Assembly (NCBI RefSeq): GCF_000372525.1 | Contig: NZ_AQUR01000107.1 | Coordinates: forward strand, 62,001 to 126,000 | Origin: Cupriavidus neocaledonicus | GTDB taxonomy: Bacteria; Pseudomonadota; Gammaproteobacteria; Burkholderiales; Burkholderiaceae | Length of the DNA stretch: 64,000 bases | Direction of reading: 5' to 3' | Shown: one piece after another, positions 41,902 to 53,188 of the stretch | Numbering within the stretch: the first letter of the stretch is position 1 | Layout of the letters: the number at the start of each line of letters is the position of its first letter | The notes under the pieces: model-generated | Databases searched by the model: none | Told to the model about the DNA's origin: nothing | The model's input: the letters and a program-made list of their open reading frames with translations, nothing else | Position numbers and translations under genes: made by a program

Positions 41902-43581
41902 ATGGGCGTTCTCCTTCACCTGTTATCGGGCGTTGCCCTGCTCGTCTGGGGCACCAATATCGTCAAGGTCGGCATCCTGCGCGTCTACGGCGCCAACCTG
42001 CGCCACGTGCTGTCGACCAGCGTCTCCAACCGCTTCACCGCCTTCCTCGCCGGACTGGGCGTTACCGGGCTGGTCCAGAGCAGCAACGCCACCGCCGTCA
42101 TCGTCAGTTCCTTCGTCGGCCAGGGCCTGATTGCCGTGGCGCCGGCGCTGGCGATCATGCTGGGCGCCAACGTCGGCACCGCGCTGATGGTGCAGGTGTT
42201 CTCGCTCGACCTGTCGTGGCTGTCGCCGCTGCTGATCTTCGTCGGCGTGATCTGCCACCTGACCTGGAAGGGCAGCAAGCCCGGCCACGTCGGGCGCGTG
42301 CTGATCGGCCTGGGCCTGATCACGCTGGCGCTGGAACTGATCTCGATCGCGACCCGGCCGGTAGTGCAGGCCGCCGGCGTCAAGGTGCTGTTCGCCTCGC
42401 TGACCGGCGATTCGGGTCTCGACATGCTGGTCGGCGCGTTCCTGACCATCCTGTGCTATTCGAGCCTGGCGGTGGTGCTGTTCTGCGGCGCGCTGGCCTC
42501 GGCCGGGGTGGTGTCGATCCACGTGGCGCTGGCGCTGGTGCTGGGCGCCAACCTGGGCTCGGGCGTCTCGGCGCTGCTGACCACCTCGGGCAACAACCAG
42601 CCGGGCAAGCGCGTGACGCTCGGCAACCTGCTGTCGCGCCTGCTGGGCTGCCTGATCGCGCTGCCGCTGCTGGGGCAGGCCGAGGAACTGCTGGCGCTGG
42701 TCGACCACGAGCCGCAACGCCTGATCGTCAACTTCCACCTGCTGTTCAACGTCGCGCTGGCGGTGCTGCTGCTCGGCGCCACCGCGCCGCTGGCGCGCCT
42801 GTGCGAAAAGGTGCTGCCCGGGCGCAATACCGGCGACAGCCAGGTCACGCCGCGCCATCTCGATACCGCCGCGCTGTCGACGCCCACGCTGGCGCTGTCC
42901 AACGCCGCGCGCGAAGTGCTGCGCATCGGCGACCGCATCGAGCAGATGCTCGACAACATGCTGCGCGTGCTGCGCACCAACGATGCCAAGCTGGCCACCG
43001 CCACCTGCCGCATCGACAACGAGGTCGACGACCTCTACACCGCGATCAAGCTCTACCTGACCCGCATCAGCCTGGAAGCGCTGGACGAGCGCGACGGCCA
43101 GCGCTGGACCGAGATCATCTCGCTCACCATCAACCTCGAGCATGCCGGCGATATCATCGAGCGCATCCTGCTCGATACCAAGGACAAGAAGATCGCCCAC
43201 AACCTGATGTTCTCCGAGGCCGGCATGCAGGAGATCGCCGAAATGCATGCGCGGCTGGTGGCCAATCTGCGCCTGGGTTTGTCGGTGTTTCTCAACGGCG
43301 ACCTCAAGAGCGCGCAGGCGCTGATGGCGGAGAAGGCCAACTTCCGCGAACTGGAGCGCAAGTACGCGCGTACCCACCTGCAGCGCGTGGCGGTGCAGAC
43401 GGCGGAAAGCGTCGAGACCAGTTCGCTGCATCTGGATGTGATCAGCGAGCTGAAGCGGCTCAATTCGCTGTTCTGTGCGACGGCCTATCCGGTGCTCGAG
43501 CAGGCTGGGGTGCTGAATCGCAGCCGGATGAAGGAAGACGACGTGGCGCCGGTCACCAGCGTGCAGGCGGCGCGGCCCTGA
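41902..43581 (+). CDS. Na/Pi cotransporter family protein with PhoU-like domain
   Basis: A 559-residue membrane protein. The N-terminal NptA/PNaS core (about 1-310, roughly nine helices) contains QSSNATA (59-65) and a related inverted-repeat motif around SGVSALLTTSGNN. The C-terminal cytoplasmic PhoU-like helical domain (about 340-540) includes INLEHAGDIIERILLDTKDKK. It probably imports phosphate with sodium or regulates phosphate exchange. The 207 bases before it hold no gene. Confidence 0.9.
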   Translation: MGVLLHLLSGVALLVWGTNIVKVGILRVYGANLRHVLSTSVSNRFTAFLAGLGVTGLVQSSNATAVIVSSFVGQGLIAVAPALAIMLGANVGTALMVQVFSLDLSWLSPLLIFVGVICHLTWKGSKPGHVGRVLIGLGLITLALELISIATRPVVQAAGVKVLFASLTGDSGLDMLVGAFLTILCYSSLAVVLFCGALASAGVVSIHVALALVLGANLGSGVSALLTTSGNNQPGKRVTLGNLLSRLLGCLIALPLLGQAEELLALVDHEPQRLIVNFHLLFNVALAVLLLGATAPLARLCEKVLPGRNTGDSQVTPRHLDTAALSTPTLALSNAAREVLRIGDRIEQMLDNMLRVLRTNDAKLATATCRIDNEVDDLYTAIKLYLTRISLEALDERDGQRWTEIISLTINLEHAGDIIERILLDTKDKKIAHNLMFSEAGMQEIAEMHARLVANLRLGLSVFLNGDLKSAQALMAEKANFRELERKYARTHLQRVAVQTAESVETSSLHLDVISELKRLNSLFCATAYPVLEQAGVLNRSRMKEDDVAPVTSVQAARP

Positions 43582-43590
43582 GCGGCACGG

Positions 43591-44076
43591 CTACAGCTTG
43601 TAGCCGAACTTGCGCAGCAACGCCTTTCGTTCCGCCACATCCGCATCGGTCTCGATCCCGAGCGGCGAGGCGCCGTCGATCACCCCTACCACGCCACGCC
43701 CCGCATCGGTCTGCGCGATGATCACCTGCGTCGGGTTCGCGGTCGCGCAGTAGATCCGGCACACCTCCGGCACGGCGCGCACCGCGCCCAGCACGTTCAC
43801 CGGGAAGAAGCCGTCGCCGAGGAAGATCAGGAAGCTGTGGCCCGCGCCGATGGCGCGCGCGTTCTCGCAAGCCATGTCGATCAGGTGCTCGTCGGTGCCC
43901 GACCAGCGCACCAGCCGCTTGCCCGAGGCCTCGCAGAACGCCAGCCCGAAGCGGATGCCGGGCACCGTGCCCACCAGCGCCTCGTGCAGGTCTTCCACGG
44001 TCTTGATGAAATGCGACTGGCCGAAGATAAAGTTGGTGGCTTCCGGCTTGGCAACCGGTACGACCGTCAGTTCCAT
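43591..44076 (-). CDS. Adenosine-specific kinase family protein
   Basis: A 161-residue protein of the DUF355/adenosine-specific kinase family, first described in thermophilic archaea. Recognisable blocks are NFIFGQSHFIKTVEDLHEAL, GIRFGLAFCEASGKRLVR, GAGHSFLIFLGDGFFPVNVL and RIYCATANPTQVIIAQT. No P-loop is present, and the biochemical role in bacteria is not established. It converges on the Na/Pi gene with a 9-base gap. Confidence 0.85.
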   Translation of the reverse strand: MELTVVPVAKPEATNFIFGQSHFIKTVEDLHEALVGTVPGIRFGLAFCEASGKRLVRWSGTDEHLIDMACENARAIGAGHSFLIFLGDGFFPVNVLGAVRAVPEVCRIYCATANPTQVIIAQTDAGRGVVGVIDGASPLGIETDADVAERKALLRKFGYKL

Positions 44077-44190
44077 GGCGTGGCTCCTGTGCGACGGGTG
44101 TCGCCGTCCGCTTCATGGTAGGGCGCGAGGTAGCGAAAGCAAGCCGGCGCCTGCTATACCGGATGGGTTGGCCCACCAGCGGAGCCGCCC

Positions 44191-44784
44191 ATGACCGCCT
44201 TTTGCAGATGGCTTGCCGCGCTTGCCCTCGTCCCGACGCTTGCCGCCGCCGAGGTCGCTCCGGCATCACAGCGTGAAATCGCGCTGAGCGAACTGCGGCA
44301 CCCGCATGTCGTGGTGGTGTTGCGCCATGCCAGCGCGCCGGGCGTGGGCGACCCGCCCGGGTTCCGGCTGGCGGATTGCGCCACCCAGCGCAACCTCGAC
44401 GCGCGCGGACGCGAGCAGGCGGCGCGGCTGGGACAGAGCTGGAAAGCGGCCGGCTTCCGGCCGACGCAGGTGTGGAGCAGCGCCTGGTGCCGCTGCCAGG
44501 ACACGGCGCGGCTGCTCGCGCTGGGACCGGTGCAGGTGCAGCCGCTGCTCAATTCGTTCTTCGGCGCGGATGCGCAGCGCCGCGACGCGCAGGTCGCGCA
44601 GCTGGCGCGGCTGATCGACGGTCTAGACCCGCGCGGCGGGCCCTACCTGATGGTCACGCACCAGGTGGTGATCACCGCGCTGACCGGCCATCGCGCCGAC
44701 AGTGGTGGCGGCGTGGTGATCGAGTTGCCGCAGGCTGGCGCGCCGAGGCGCACGCGGGTGTTGCCGGCTGGTGGGCTGGATTGA
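44191..44784 (+). CDS. Histidine phosphatase family protein, exported
   Basis: A 197-residue branch-1-like histidine phosphatase. A signal peptide (about 1-20, ending LAAAEV) suggests a periplasmic location. The catalytic RHG motif reads LRHAS, with RHA in place of RHG. The second catalytic His is in MVTHQVVITALTG. It resembles small secreted phosphoglycerate-mutase-like phosphatases; the substrate is unknown. It converges on uvrA. Confidence 0.88.
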   Translation: MTAFCRWLAALALVPTLAAAEVAPASQREIALSELRHPHVVVVLRHASAPGVGDPPGFRLADCATQRNLDARGREQAARLGQSWKAAGFRPTQVWSSAWCRCQDTARLLALGPVQVQPLLNSFFGADAQRRDAQVAQLARLIDGLDPRGGPYLMVTHQVVITALTGHRADSGGGVVIELPQAGAPRRTRVLPAGGLD

Positions 44785-44823
44785 GCCGCAGCCCGGCCGA
44801 CAGTCCGGCGGACAGTCCGCGTG

Positions 44824-47688
<2,865 letters not shown>

Positions 47689-47912
47689 ATGCCGAAAAGT
47701 CGTCGCCAGGCGGGCCGCCCCGGCCGGAATGCGCACCCGGGCGCACCTCTCGGGGCCAGCCGGCATGGCCAGGTGACCCGGGAAGCGCGAAGGAGCAAAC
47801 CTGTTAATATACCCAACTTCGGTTTCCGGGGTTGTCCGGCCACCAGCGGACCCGACCCTTGCCGCCCTCCGGCAACAGCCCGGCCCCGAATCCACACGAT
47901 CCCACGATCGCA

Positions 47913-49163
47913 ATGCCGTCGATCCAGTCTTCTTCCCCGGATACGGGTGCCGCCGACGCATCCCAAGTCCCCGCGCGCGAGCGCATGACGCGCGCCGAAG
48001 TGCGTGCCGCGGTGTCGCTGGCCAGCATCTTTGCGCTGCGCATGCTGGGCCTGTTCCTGATCCTGCCGGTCTTCGCCGAATACGCCCGGGCCCTGCCCGA
48101 CGGGCAGGACGCCCAGCGCGTGGGCCTGGCCATGGGCATCTATGGCCTGATGCAGGCGTTCCTGCACATCCCGCTGGGCTGGCTGTCCGATCGCGTCGGG
48201 CGCAAGCCGGTGATGGTGGGCGGCCTGCTGCTGTTCATCGCCGGCGGCCTGGTGGCCGCGTTTTCCGACACGCTGTCCGGCATCATTGCCGGGCGCGCGC
48301 TGCAGGGCATGGGTGCGATCTCCGCCGCCATCACCGCCTGCATCGCCGACCTGACCCGCGAGCGCCATCGCACCAAGGCCATGGCGATGGTGGGCGGCAG
48401 CATCGGGCTGACCTTCGCGCTGTCGCTGGTGATTGCCTCGCCGCTGCTGCACAGCATCGGCATGTCCGGCATCTTCGGGCTGATGTCGGTGCTGGGCCTG
48501 GTCGCCATCGGCGTGACCGTGTTCCTGGTGCCGACCCCGCCGCCGCCGCACCCGGTGCGGCTGCCGTTGCGCAAGGTGCTGCTCAACGGCGACCTGGCGC
48601 GGCTCAATGTCGGCGTGCTGGCGCTGCATGCGTCGCAGGTGGCGATGTTCATGGTGGTGCCGGCGATGCTGGCCGACGCCGGCATGCCGCTGGACCAGCA
48701 CTGGAAGGTCTACCTGCCGGTGGTGCTGGTGTCCTTCGTGCTGATGCTGGGGCCGATGATGGCGGCCGAGCGCTACGGCCGCGTGCGCCCGGTGCTGCTG
48801 GGCGCGGTCGCGCTGATGACCGCGGTGCAGCTGCTGTTTGCCGCGGTGCACGGGCTGTGGGCGATCGTCGGGGTGTTGCTGCTGTTCTTCGTCGCCTTCA
48901 ATGTGCTGGAGGCCATGCAGCCTTCGCTGGTGTCGCGCTACGCCGCCGCCGCGCGCGGGGCGGCGCTCGGCGTCTACAACACCACCCAGGCGCTGGGCCT
49001 GTTCCTGGGCGGTGCCGCCGGCGGCTGGCTGCTCAAGCACGAGGGCCGCAGTGCCGTGTTCGTCGGCTGCGCGGCGGTGCTGTTGCTGTGGCTTATAATC
49101 GCCTGGAGCATGAAGGCGCCGCCGGCGCGCGGGCAGGAAGCCGCACCGGCGACCGCGGCCTGA
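47913..49163 (+). CDS. MFS transporter
   Basis: A 416-residue inner-membrane transporter with 12 predicted helices. The MFS motif A is in the loop after helix 2 (GWLSDRVGRKPVM), and GRALQGMGAISAA follows in helix 4. Its substrate is unknown. In this order of bacteria a gene like this commonly stands between uvrA and ssb. A start at 47985 (MTRAEVRAAV) is also possible. Confidence 0.9.
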   Translation: MPSIQSSSPDTGAADASQVPARERMTRAEVRAAVSLASIFALRMLGLFLILPVFAEYARALPDGQDAQRVGLAMGIYGLMQAFLHIPLGWLSDRVGRKPVMVGGLLLFIAGGLVAAFSDTLSGIIAGRALQGMGAISAAITACIADLTRERHRTKAMAMVGGSIGLTFALSLVIASPLLHSIGMSGIFGLMSVLGLVAIGVTVFLVPTPPPPHPVRLPLRKVLLNGDLARLNVGVLALHASQVAMFMVVPAMLADAGMPLDQHWKVYLPVVLVSFVLMLGPMMAAERYGRVRPVLLGAVALMTAVQLLFAAVHGLWAIVGVLLLFFVAFNVLEAMQPSLVSRYAAAARGAALGVYNTTQALGLFLGGAAGGWLLKHEGRSAVFVGCAAVLLLWLIIAWSMKAPPARGQEAAPATAA

Positions 49164-49222
49164 GCCGCCGCCCGCTTTCGCATCATTTCGTAAAGCATTC
49201 GGGCCGGAAAGAGGCCTAGCAT

Positions 49223-49258
49223 CATCGCGCCACCCGGCATTCTGGCGGGGGCGCGATG
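49223..49258 (+). terminator. Hairpin downstream of the MFS gene
   Basis: The stem CATCGCGCC / GGCGCGATG (9 base pairs, long loop with a further CCC/GGG pairing) is followed by TTCGTTT. The T tract is weak, so it may be a weak terminator or part of the ssb leader. Confidence 0.4.
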
Positions 49259-49362
49259 TTCGTTTACGTCGCGGCACGATCGCGTCAAACTACAACCCGC
49301 TTTCACCGTCATCGTATTGCCACGCTTTTCAACACCGCGCGTGGCTTTTGGAGAACATTCAC

Positions 49363-49902
49363 ATGGCATCGGTCAACAAAGTCATTCTCGTCGGCAACCT
49401 CGGCGCAGACCCCGAAACGCGCTACATGCCCAGCGGCGACGCCGTCACCAACCTGCGCCTGGCGACCACCGACCGCTACAAGGACAAGCAGTCCGGCGAG
49501 ATGAAGGAAGCCACCGAATGGCATCGCGTGGCGATGTTCGGCAAGCTGGCCGAGATCGCCGCCCAGTACCTGCGCAAGGGCTCGTCGGTCTATATCGAGG
49601 GCCGCATCCGCACCCGCAAGTGGCAGGACCAGTCCGGCCAGGACAAGTATTCCACCGAGATCGTTGCCGACCAGATGCAGATGCTGGGTTCGCGCCAGGG
49701 CGGTGGCGGCGGTGGCGGCGATGAAGGCGGCTACGGTGGTGGTGGTGGCGGCGGTTATAGCCGCGAATCGTCGGGCGGCGGCGGCTATGGCGGCGGCCGT
49801 GGTGCCCAGGGCGGTGGCGGCCAGCAGGGCGGCGCTGCACGCCGTCCGCAGCAGCCGGCGTCGAACGGCTTCGAGGATATGGACGACGATATTCCGTTCT
49901 GA
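49363..49902 (+). CDS. ssb: Single-stranded DNA-binding protein
   Basis: A 179-residue SSB. The OB-fold is at about 1-110 (MASVNKVILVGNLGADPETRY, EWHRVAMFGKLAEIAAQYL, KGSSVYIEGRIRTRKW). A long Gly-rich linker (about 115-160) and the acidic tip DMDDDIPF, which recruits repair and replication partners, follow. The start at 49363 is the conserved MASVNK; five in-frame residues upstream are not conserved. It is followed by a strong terminator. Confidence 0.97.
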   Translation: MASVNKVILVGNLGADPETRYMPSGDAVTNLRLATTDRYKDKQSGEMKEATEWHRVAMFGKLAEIAAQYLRKGSSVYIEGRIRTRKWQDQSGQDKYSTEIVADQMQMLGSRQGGGGGGGDEGGYGGGGGGGYSRESSGGGGYGGGRGAQGGGGQQGGAARRPQQPASNGFEDMDDDIPF

Positions 49903-49935
49903 GTATCGCGACAGAATCCGCGAGCATTGCCCTGG

Positions 49936-49959
49936 AACCCCCGCGCTGCGGGGGTTTTT
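49936..49959 (+). terminator. Intrinsic terminator downstream of ssb
   Basis: A perfect 9-base-pair stem AACCCCCGC / GCGGGGGTT with a 3-base loop is followed by a T run (49955-49959). It lies 33 bases after the ssb stop. Confidence 0.92.
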
Positions 49960-50114
49960 GCTTTTCTTGGGCCGGCACATGCGGGCGGGCCGCGCGGCCA
50001 GCTGCTTGCCGCTGTCTCGCGCCGCTGCCCAGGCGAAGCCCGCACAAACCGCATGACCTCATGCGCACACATTCGTATGCGCGACATGGGGCGAGCCCTA
50101 TATTTTGCGTTCTT

Positions 50115-50130
50115 ATTTTGTATGCAAAAT
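50115..50130. promoter_or_regulatory. Palindromic operator (GntR/FadR-like) at the porin gene start
   Basis: ATTTTG-TATG-CAAAAT is a perfect inverted repeat. Its core TTGTATGCAA resembles TTGTATACAA-type operators of GntR regulators with FCD domains. It lies in an AT-rich patch directly before the ribosome site (GGAGG at 50131-50135) of the porin-Bug-BMP operon, a place where repressor binding would block transcription. No GntR gene is in the window. Confidence 0.55.
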
Positions 50131-50140
50131 GGAGGTGCCC

Positions 50141-51220
50141 GTGAGGGTGTGGAATGCAGGACGCGGCTACGCCATGCCCGTGGCAATGGCCGGGATGGTG
50201 GCGGGCATGGCTTGCGGGGCCAGCGGTCTGGTGCGCGCACAGCCGGCCCCGTCGGTTTCGGTCTATGGCCTGATCGACACCATGGCGAGGTACTCGGACA
50301 ACAACCGCGGGGACCAGCGCCTGGCCGAACTGGGCGAGGGCTACTTCAGCGGCTCGCGCTGGGGCATGCGCGGCACCGAGGCGCTGGGCGGGGGATGGGC
50401 GGCGCTGTTCACGCTGGAAAGCGGCTTCGATCTCGCCACCGGCACCTCGCTGCAGGGGACGGCGACCGCCAACTACGGGCAAGCCGGCACGCAGGGCGCG
50501 GGCCGCTTGTTCGGCCGCCAGTCGTACCTGGGCGTCGAGCACCAGACGTGGGGCCAGCTGACCTTCGGCCGGCAGTTCACCACGGCCTACGATGCCACCT
50601 TCCGCTTCCAGCCCTACGGCCATCCCAACCTGGATGCGGTCGCGATCCTCAACGGCTACACCGGTCCGCGCCAGGACAACATGGTCAAGTATGCGGGCCG
50701 GCTGGGCGCGTTGTCTGCGGCCGCGCACTACACCTTCGGCGAAGTGCCTGGTGACGCGACGGCCGGCAGCAGCCGTGGCCTGGCGCTGGCCTGGACCACG
50801 GCGCGCATCGACGTGGGAGCACTGCTGCAGCGTACCGATGCGCTGCCGACCGCCGAGGCCCGCACGATCTGGGGCCTCGGCGGCAGCAGCCAGCTCGGCC
50901 GCGTCAAGCTGGCGCTGGGCTACCTGGACCACCGCTACCGCCTCGCCCCGACCCGCAACCATGTGCTGACCGGCGGCGCCACGCTGCAGGCAACGCCCGC
51001 GCTGGCGTTCTCGCTCGCCGCGGGCTATGACCGGCAGAGCGCCGCCAGCGGCCATCGGCTGATGCTGACCGGCGTGGCCGAGTACGCGCTGTCGCGGCGC
51101 ACCAGCGTCTACGCCGAAGCCGACTTCAACCGCATCAGCGGTGCCTATGCGCTGCCCGCCTTCATGGGCGTGCGCGGCAACAAGTTTGGCGGCGGCGTCG
51201 GCCTGCGCCATCGCTTGTAA
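50141..51220 (+). CDS. Gram-negative porin
   Basis: A 359-residue outer-membrane trimeric porin of the betaproteobacterial Porin_4 type. The signal peptide ends about residue 29 (GLVRAQ), then the first strand SVSVYGLIDTMARYSD. Characteristic strands include SRWGMRGTEALGGGWAALFTLESGF and RLFGRQSYLGVE. The C-terminus GVGLRHRL does not end in Phe, the usual assembly signal, but closely related porins often end in RHxF, so the final Leu is noteworthy. The start GTG 50141 was chosen from GGAGG 5 bases upstream; ATG 50129 is an alternative. Confidence 0.88.
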   Translation: MRVWNAGRGYAMPVAMAGMVAGMACGASGLVRAQPAPSVSVYGLIDTMARYSDNNRGDQRLAELGEGYFSGSRWGMRGTEALGGGWAALFTLESGFDLATGTSLQGTATANYGQAGTQGAGRLFGRQSYLGVEHQTWGQLTFGRQFTTAYDATFRFQPYGHPNLDAVAILNGYTGPRQDNMVKYAGRLGALSAAAHYTFGEVPGDATAGSSRGLALAWTTARIDVGALLQRTDALPTAEARTIWGLGGSSQLGRVKLALGYLDHRYRLAPTRNHVLTGGATLQATPALAFSLAAGYDRQSAASGHRLMLTGVAEYALSRRTSVYAEADFNRISGAYALPAFMGVRGNKFGGGVGLRHRL

Positions 51221-51235
51221 GGCGAGGAACGGACC

Positions 51236-52219
51236 ATGGTTTCCAGAAGACAATGCATGGCGCGCCTGCTGGCGCTGCCGGCCCTGGCCGGCCTCCCCGC
51301 GCGTGCGGAGCGCGGCGCGGCATGGCCGCGGCATCCGGTGCGGCTGGTGGTGACGTTTCCGCCCGGCGGCTCCAGCGACATCGTCGCGCGCCTGCTGGCG
51401 CCGCTGCTGCAGGAGCGGCTGGGGCAGCCGTTCGTGACCGACAACCGCCCCGGCGCGGGCTCCACCATCGGCGCCGCGGCCGTGGCCGCCGCGCCCAACG
51501 ATGGCTACACGCTGCTGATGTCGAACTCGGCCGCGCTGAGCATCTCGCCGTTCCTGCTCAGGCGGCCCGGCTACGACCCGGTGCACAGCTTTACCCATGT
51601 GCATTACATCGGCGCGGTGCCGATGGTGTTTGCGGTGCATCCGTCGGTGCCCGCGCGCAGCCTGGCGGAACTTGCGACGTGGATCCGCGCGCAGCGCGAT
51701 CCGGTGCCGTTCGGCAGCGGCGGCGCGGCGTCGGTGGCGCACATCGTCGGCGAACTGTTCGGCCAGCAGGCCGGACTGAAGCTGATCCATGTGCCGTACA
51801 AGGGCGCAGGGCCCATGCGCGCCGACCTGCTCGGGGGGCAGATCCCGTTCGCGGTGGACGCGTTGCCGCAGAACCTGCCATCCCTGCAATCCGGCGACCT
51901 GCGCCTGCTGGCCGTGACGGCGGCCCGGCGGGTGCCGCAGGCGCCGCGACTGCCAACCGTGGCGCAGGCCGGCTATCCCGGCCTGCTTGCCGAAAACTTT
52001 GTCGGCGTGTCGGCGCCGGCCAACCTTTCCGAGGACATCGTGCAACGCTTGCATCAGCCCCTGCAGGACATCCTGCAACAACCGGCCGTGCGCGGCCGCC
52101 TGGAAGCCCAGGGCTTCGTCCTGGCCGAGCGCTCGCCCGAGGCCTTCGCCGCCTATGTGCGGCAGCAGGTGCAGGCATGGGGGCCGGTGGTCGCGGCCAC
52201 CGGGGCGACGCTGTCATGA
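51236..52219 (+). CDS. Bug family (TctC-like) periplasmic substrate-binding protein
   Basis: A 327-residue receptor of the tripartite tricarboxylate transporter family. A basic N-terminus and signal sequence (1-24) precede WPRHPVRLVVTFPPGGSSDIVARLL, the typical Bug start. The ligand loops PFVTDNRPGAGSTIGA and HVPYKGAGPMRADLLGGQI are seen. Bug proteins bind carboxylates, amino acids or nicotinate-like acids; the ligand is unknown. No TctA/TctB membrane subunits are nearby. Its stop overlaps the next ATG (ATGA), so translation is coupled. Confidence 0.92.
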   Translation: MVSRRQCMARLLALPALAGLPARAERGAAWPRHPVRLVVTFPPGGSSDIVARLLAPLLQERLGQPFVTDNRPGAGSTIGAAAVAAAPNDGYTLLMSNSAALSISPFLLRRPGYDPVHSFTHVHYIGAVPMVFAVHPSVPARSLAELATWIRAQRDPVPFGSGGAASVAHIVGELFGQQAGLKLIHVPYKGAGPMRADLLGGQIPFAVDALPQNLPSLQSGDLRLLAVTAARRVPQAPRLPTVAQAGYPGLLAENFVGVSAPANLSEDIVQRLHQPLQDILQQPAVRGRLEAQGFVLAERSPEAFAAYVRQQVQAWGPVVAATGATLS

Positions 52220-53163
52220 GCGCGCGCATCCAGGTAGTGCTGTTCGGGCCCGAGGGACGCGGCAGCTTCAACGAGGCCGGCCATGACGGCGCCATGCGCG
52301 CGCGCGCCGCCGGCCACGATGTCGCGGTGGCATGGATTGCCGACCCGGATCCGCAGGCGCGCGCCGCCGCCGTGCTGGCGCTGTGCGAAAGCGAACCGGA
52401 CCTGGTCGTCGCCCACGGCGGCCAGGGCGACTATCCCGTCGCCGTGGCCGCCGCGCGCCATCCGCTGCGCCGCTTCGTGGTCACGCAGGGCAGCGTGCTG
52501 TGCGCCAATACCGCCAGCTACACCGTGCTGCAGGAACAGTCCGCCTTCCTTGCGGGCGTGCTCGCCGCAACGGACTCGCGCACCGGGGTGGTGGCGCACC
52601 TGTCCGGCGAGAAGGTGCGCCCGGGCCTGAAGGGCCGCGCGGCGTTCCTCCATGGCGTGCGCAGCGCCGCGCCGGGCATGACGGCGCTGACCACCTTCTG
52701 CGGCAACCAGCATGACCCGGGGCTTGCCAGCCGCGCCGTCACCGCGCAGGCCCGGGCCGGCGCCGACCTCGTCTTTGCGATGCTCGACGGTGGCCGCGAC
52801 GGCGCCATCGCCGCCTGCCGCGCCAGCGGCATGCGCCAGATCGGCAACGTGCTCGACTGGACGCGCCGGCATCCGGAGGTGTTCGTGGCTTCGGCGGTGG
52901 CCGACAGCGGCCTGTGCATCGAGCACGCGATCGCGGATTTTGCGCGCGACCGCATTGCGTGGGGGTCGGTGCGTGCGTTCGGGCTGGAGACGCCGTCCGC
53001 GGTGCGGCTGGCACTGGGCCGCGATGTCAGCCAGGCCGCGCGCGTGGCACTCGACCACTGGAGCCAGCGGCTGCTCGACGGCAGCGTGGCGGTGGATGAA
53101 GACTATGCCGGTCCCGAGTTCGAGACCCGCGCCACGCAAGCGGCCGCCCGCTCATCGCATTGA
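52216..53163 (+). CDS. BMP/PnrA-like substrate-binding family protein without a signal peptide
   Basis: A 315-residue protein with the BMP (Med/PnrA) type-I periplasmic binding fold: VVLFGPEGRGSFNEAGHDGAM, PDLVVAHGGQGDY, EQSAFLAGVLAA, GLKGRAAFLHGVRS, ADLVFAMLDGG. Classical members are lipoproteins or exported receptors for nucleosides, but this one begins directly in the first beta-strand (MSARIQVVLFGP). It therefore lacks any export signal and should be cytoplasmic. It overlaps the Bug gene by 4 bases. Function not known; a cytoplasmic ligand sensor or enzyme is possible. Confidence 0.85.
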   Translation: MSARIQVVLFGPEGRGSFNEAGHDGAMRARAAGHDVAVAWIADPDPQARAAAVLALCESEPDLVVAHGGQGDYPVAVAAARHPLRRFVVTQGSVLCANTASYTVLQEQSAFLAGVLAATDSRTGVVAHLSGEKVRPGLKGRAAFLHGVRSAAPGMTALTTFCGNQHDPGLASRAVTAQARAGADLVFAMLDGGRDGAIAACRASGMRQIGNVLDWTRRHPEVFVASAVADSGLCIEHAIADFARDRIAWGSVRAFGLETPSAVRLALGRDVSQAARVALDHWSQRLLDGSVAVDEDYAGPEFETRATQAAARSSH

Positions 53164-53188
53164 GGGGGAAGGCCAACACCTGCAGGTC

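Noticed and set aside
47801..47816. Possible LexA box CTGT-N8-CCAA between uvrA and the MFS gene
   Set aside because: Only the left half matches CTGT-N8-ACAG; SOS control of uvrA is plausible but not supported by this site.
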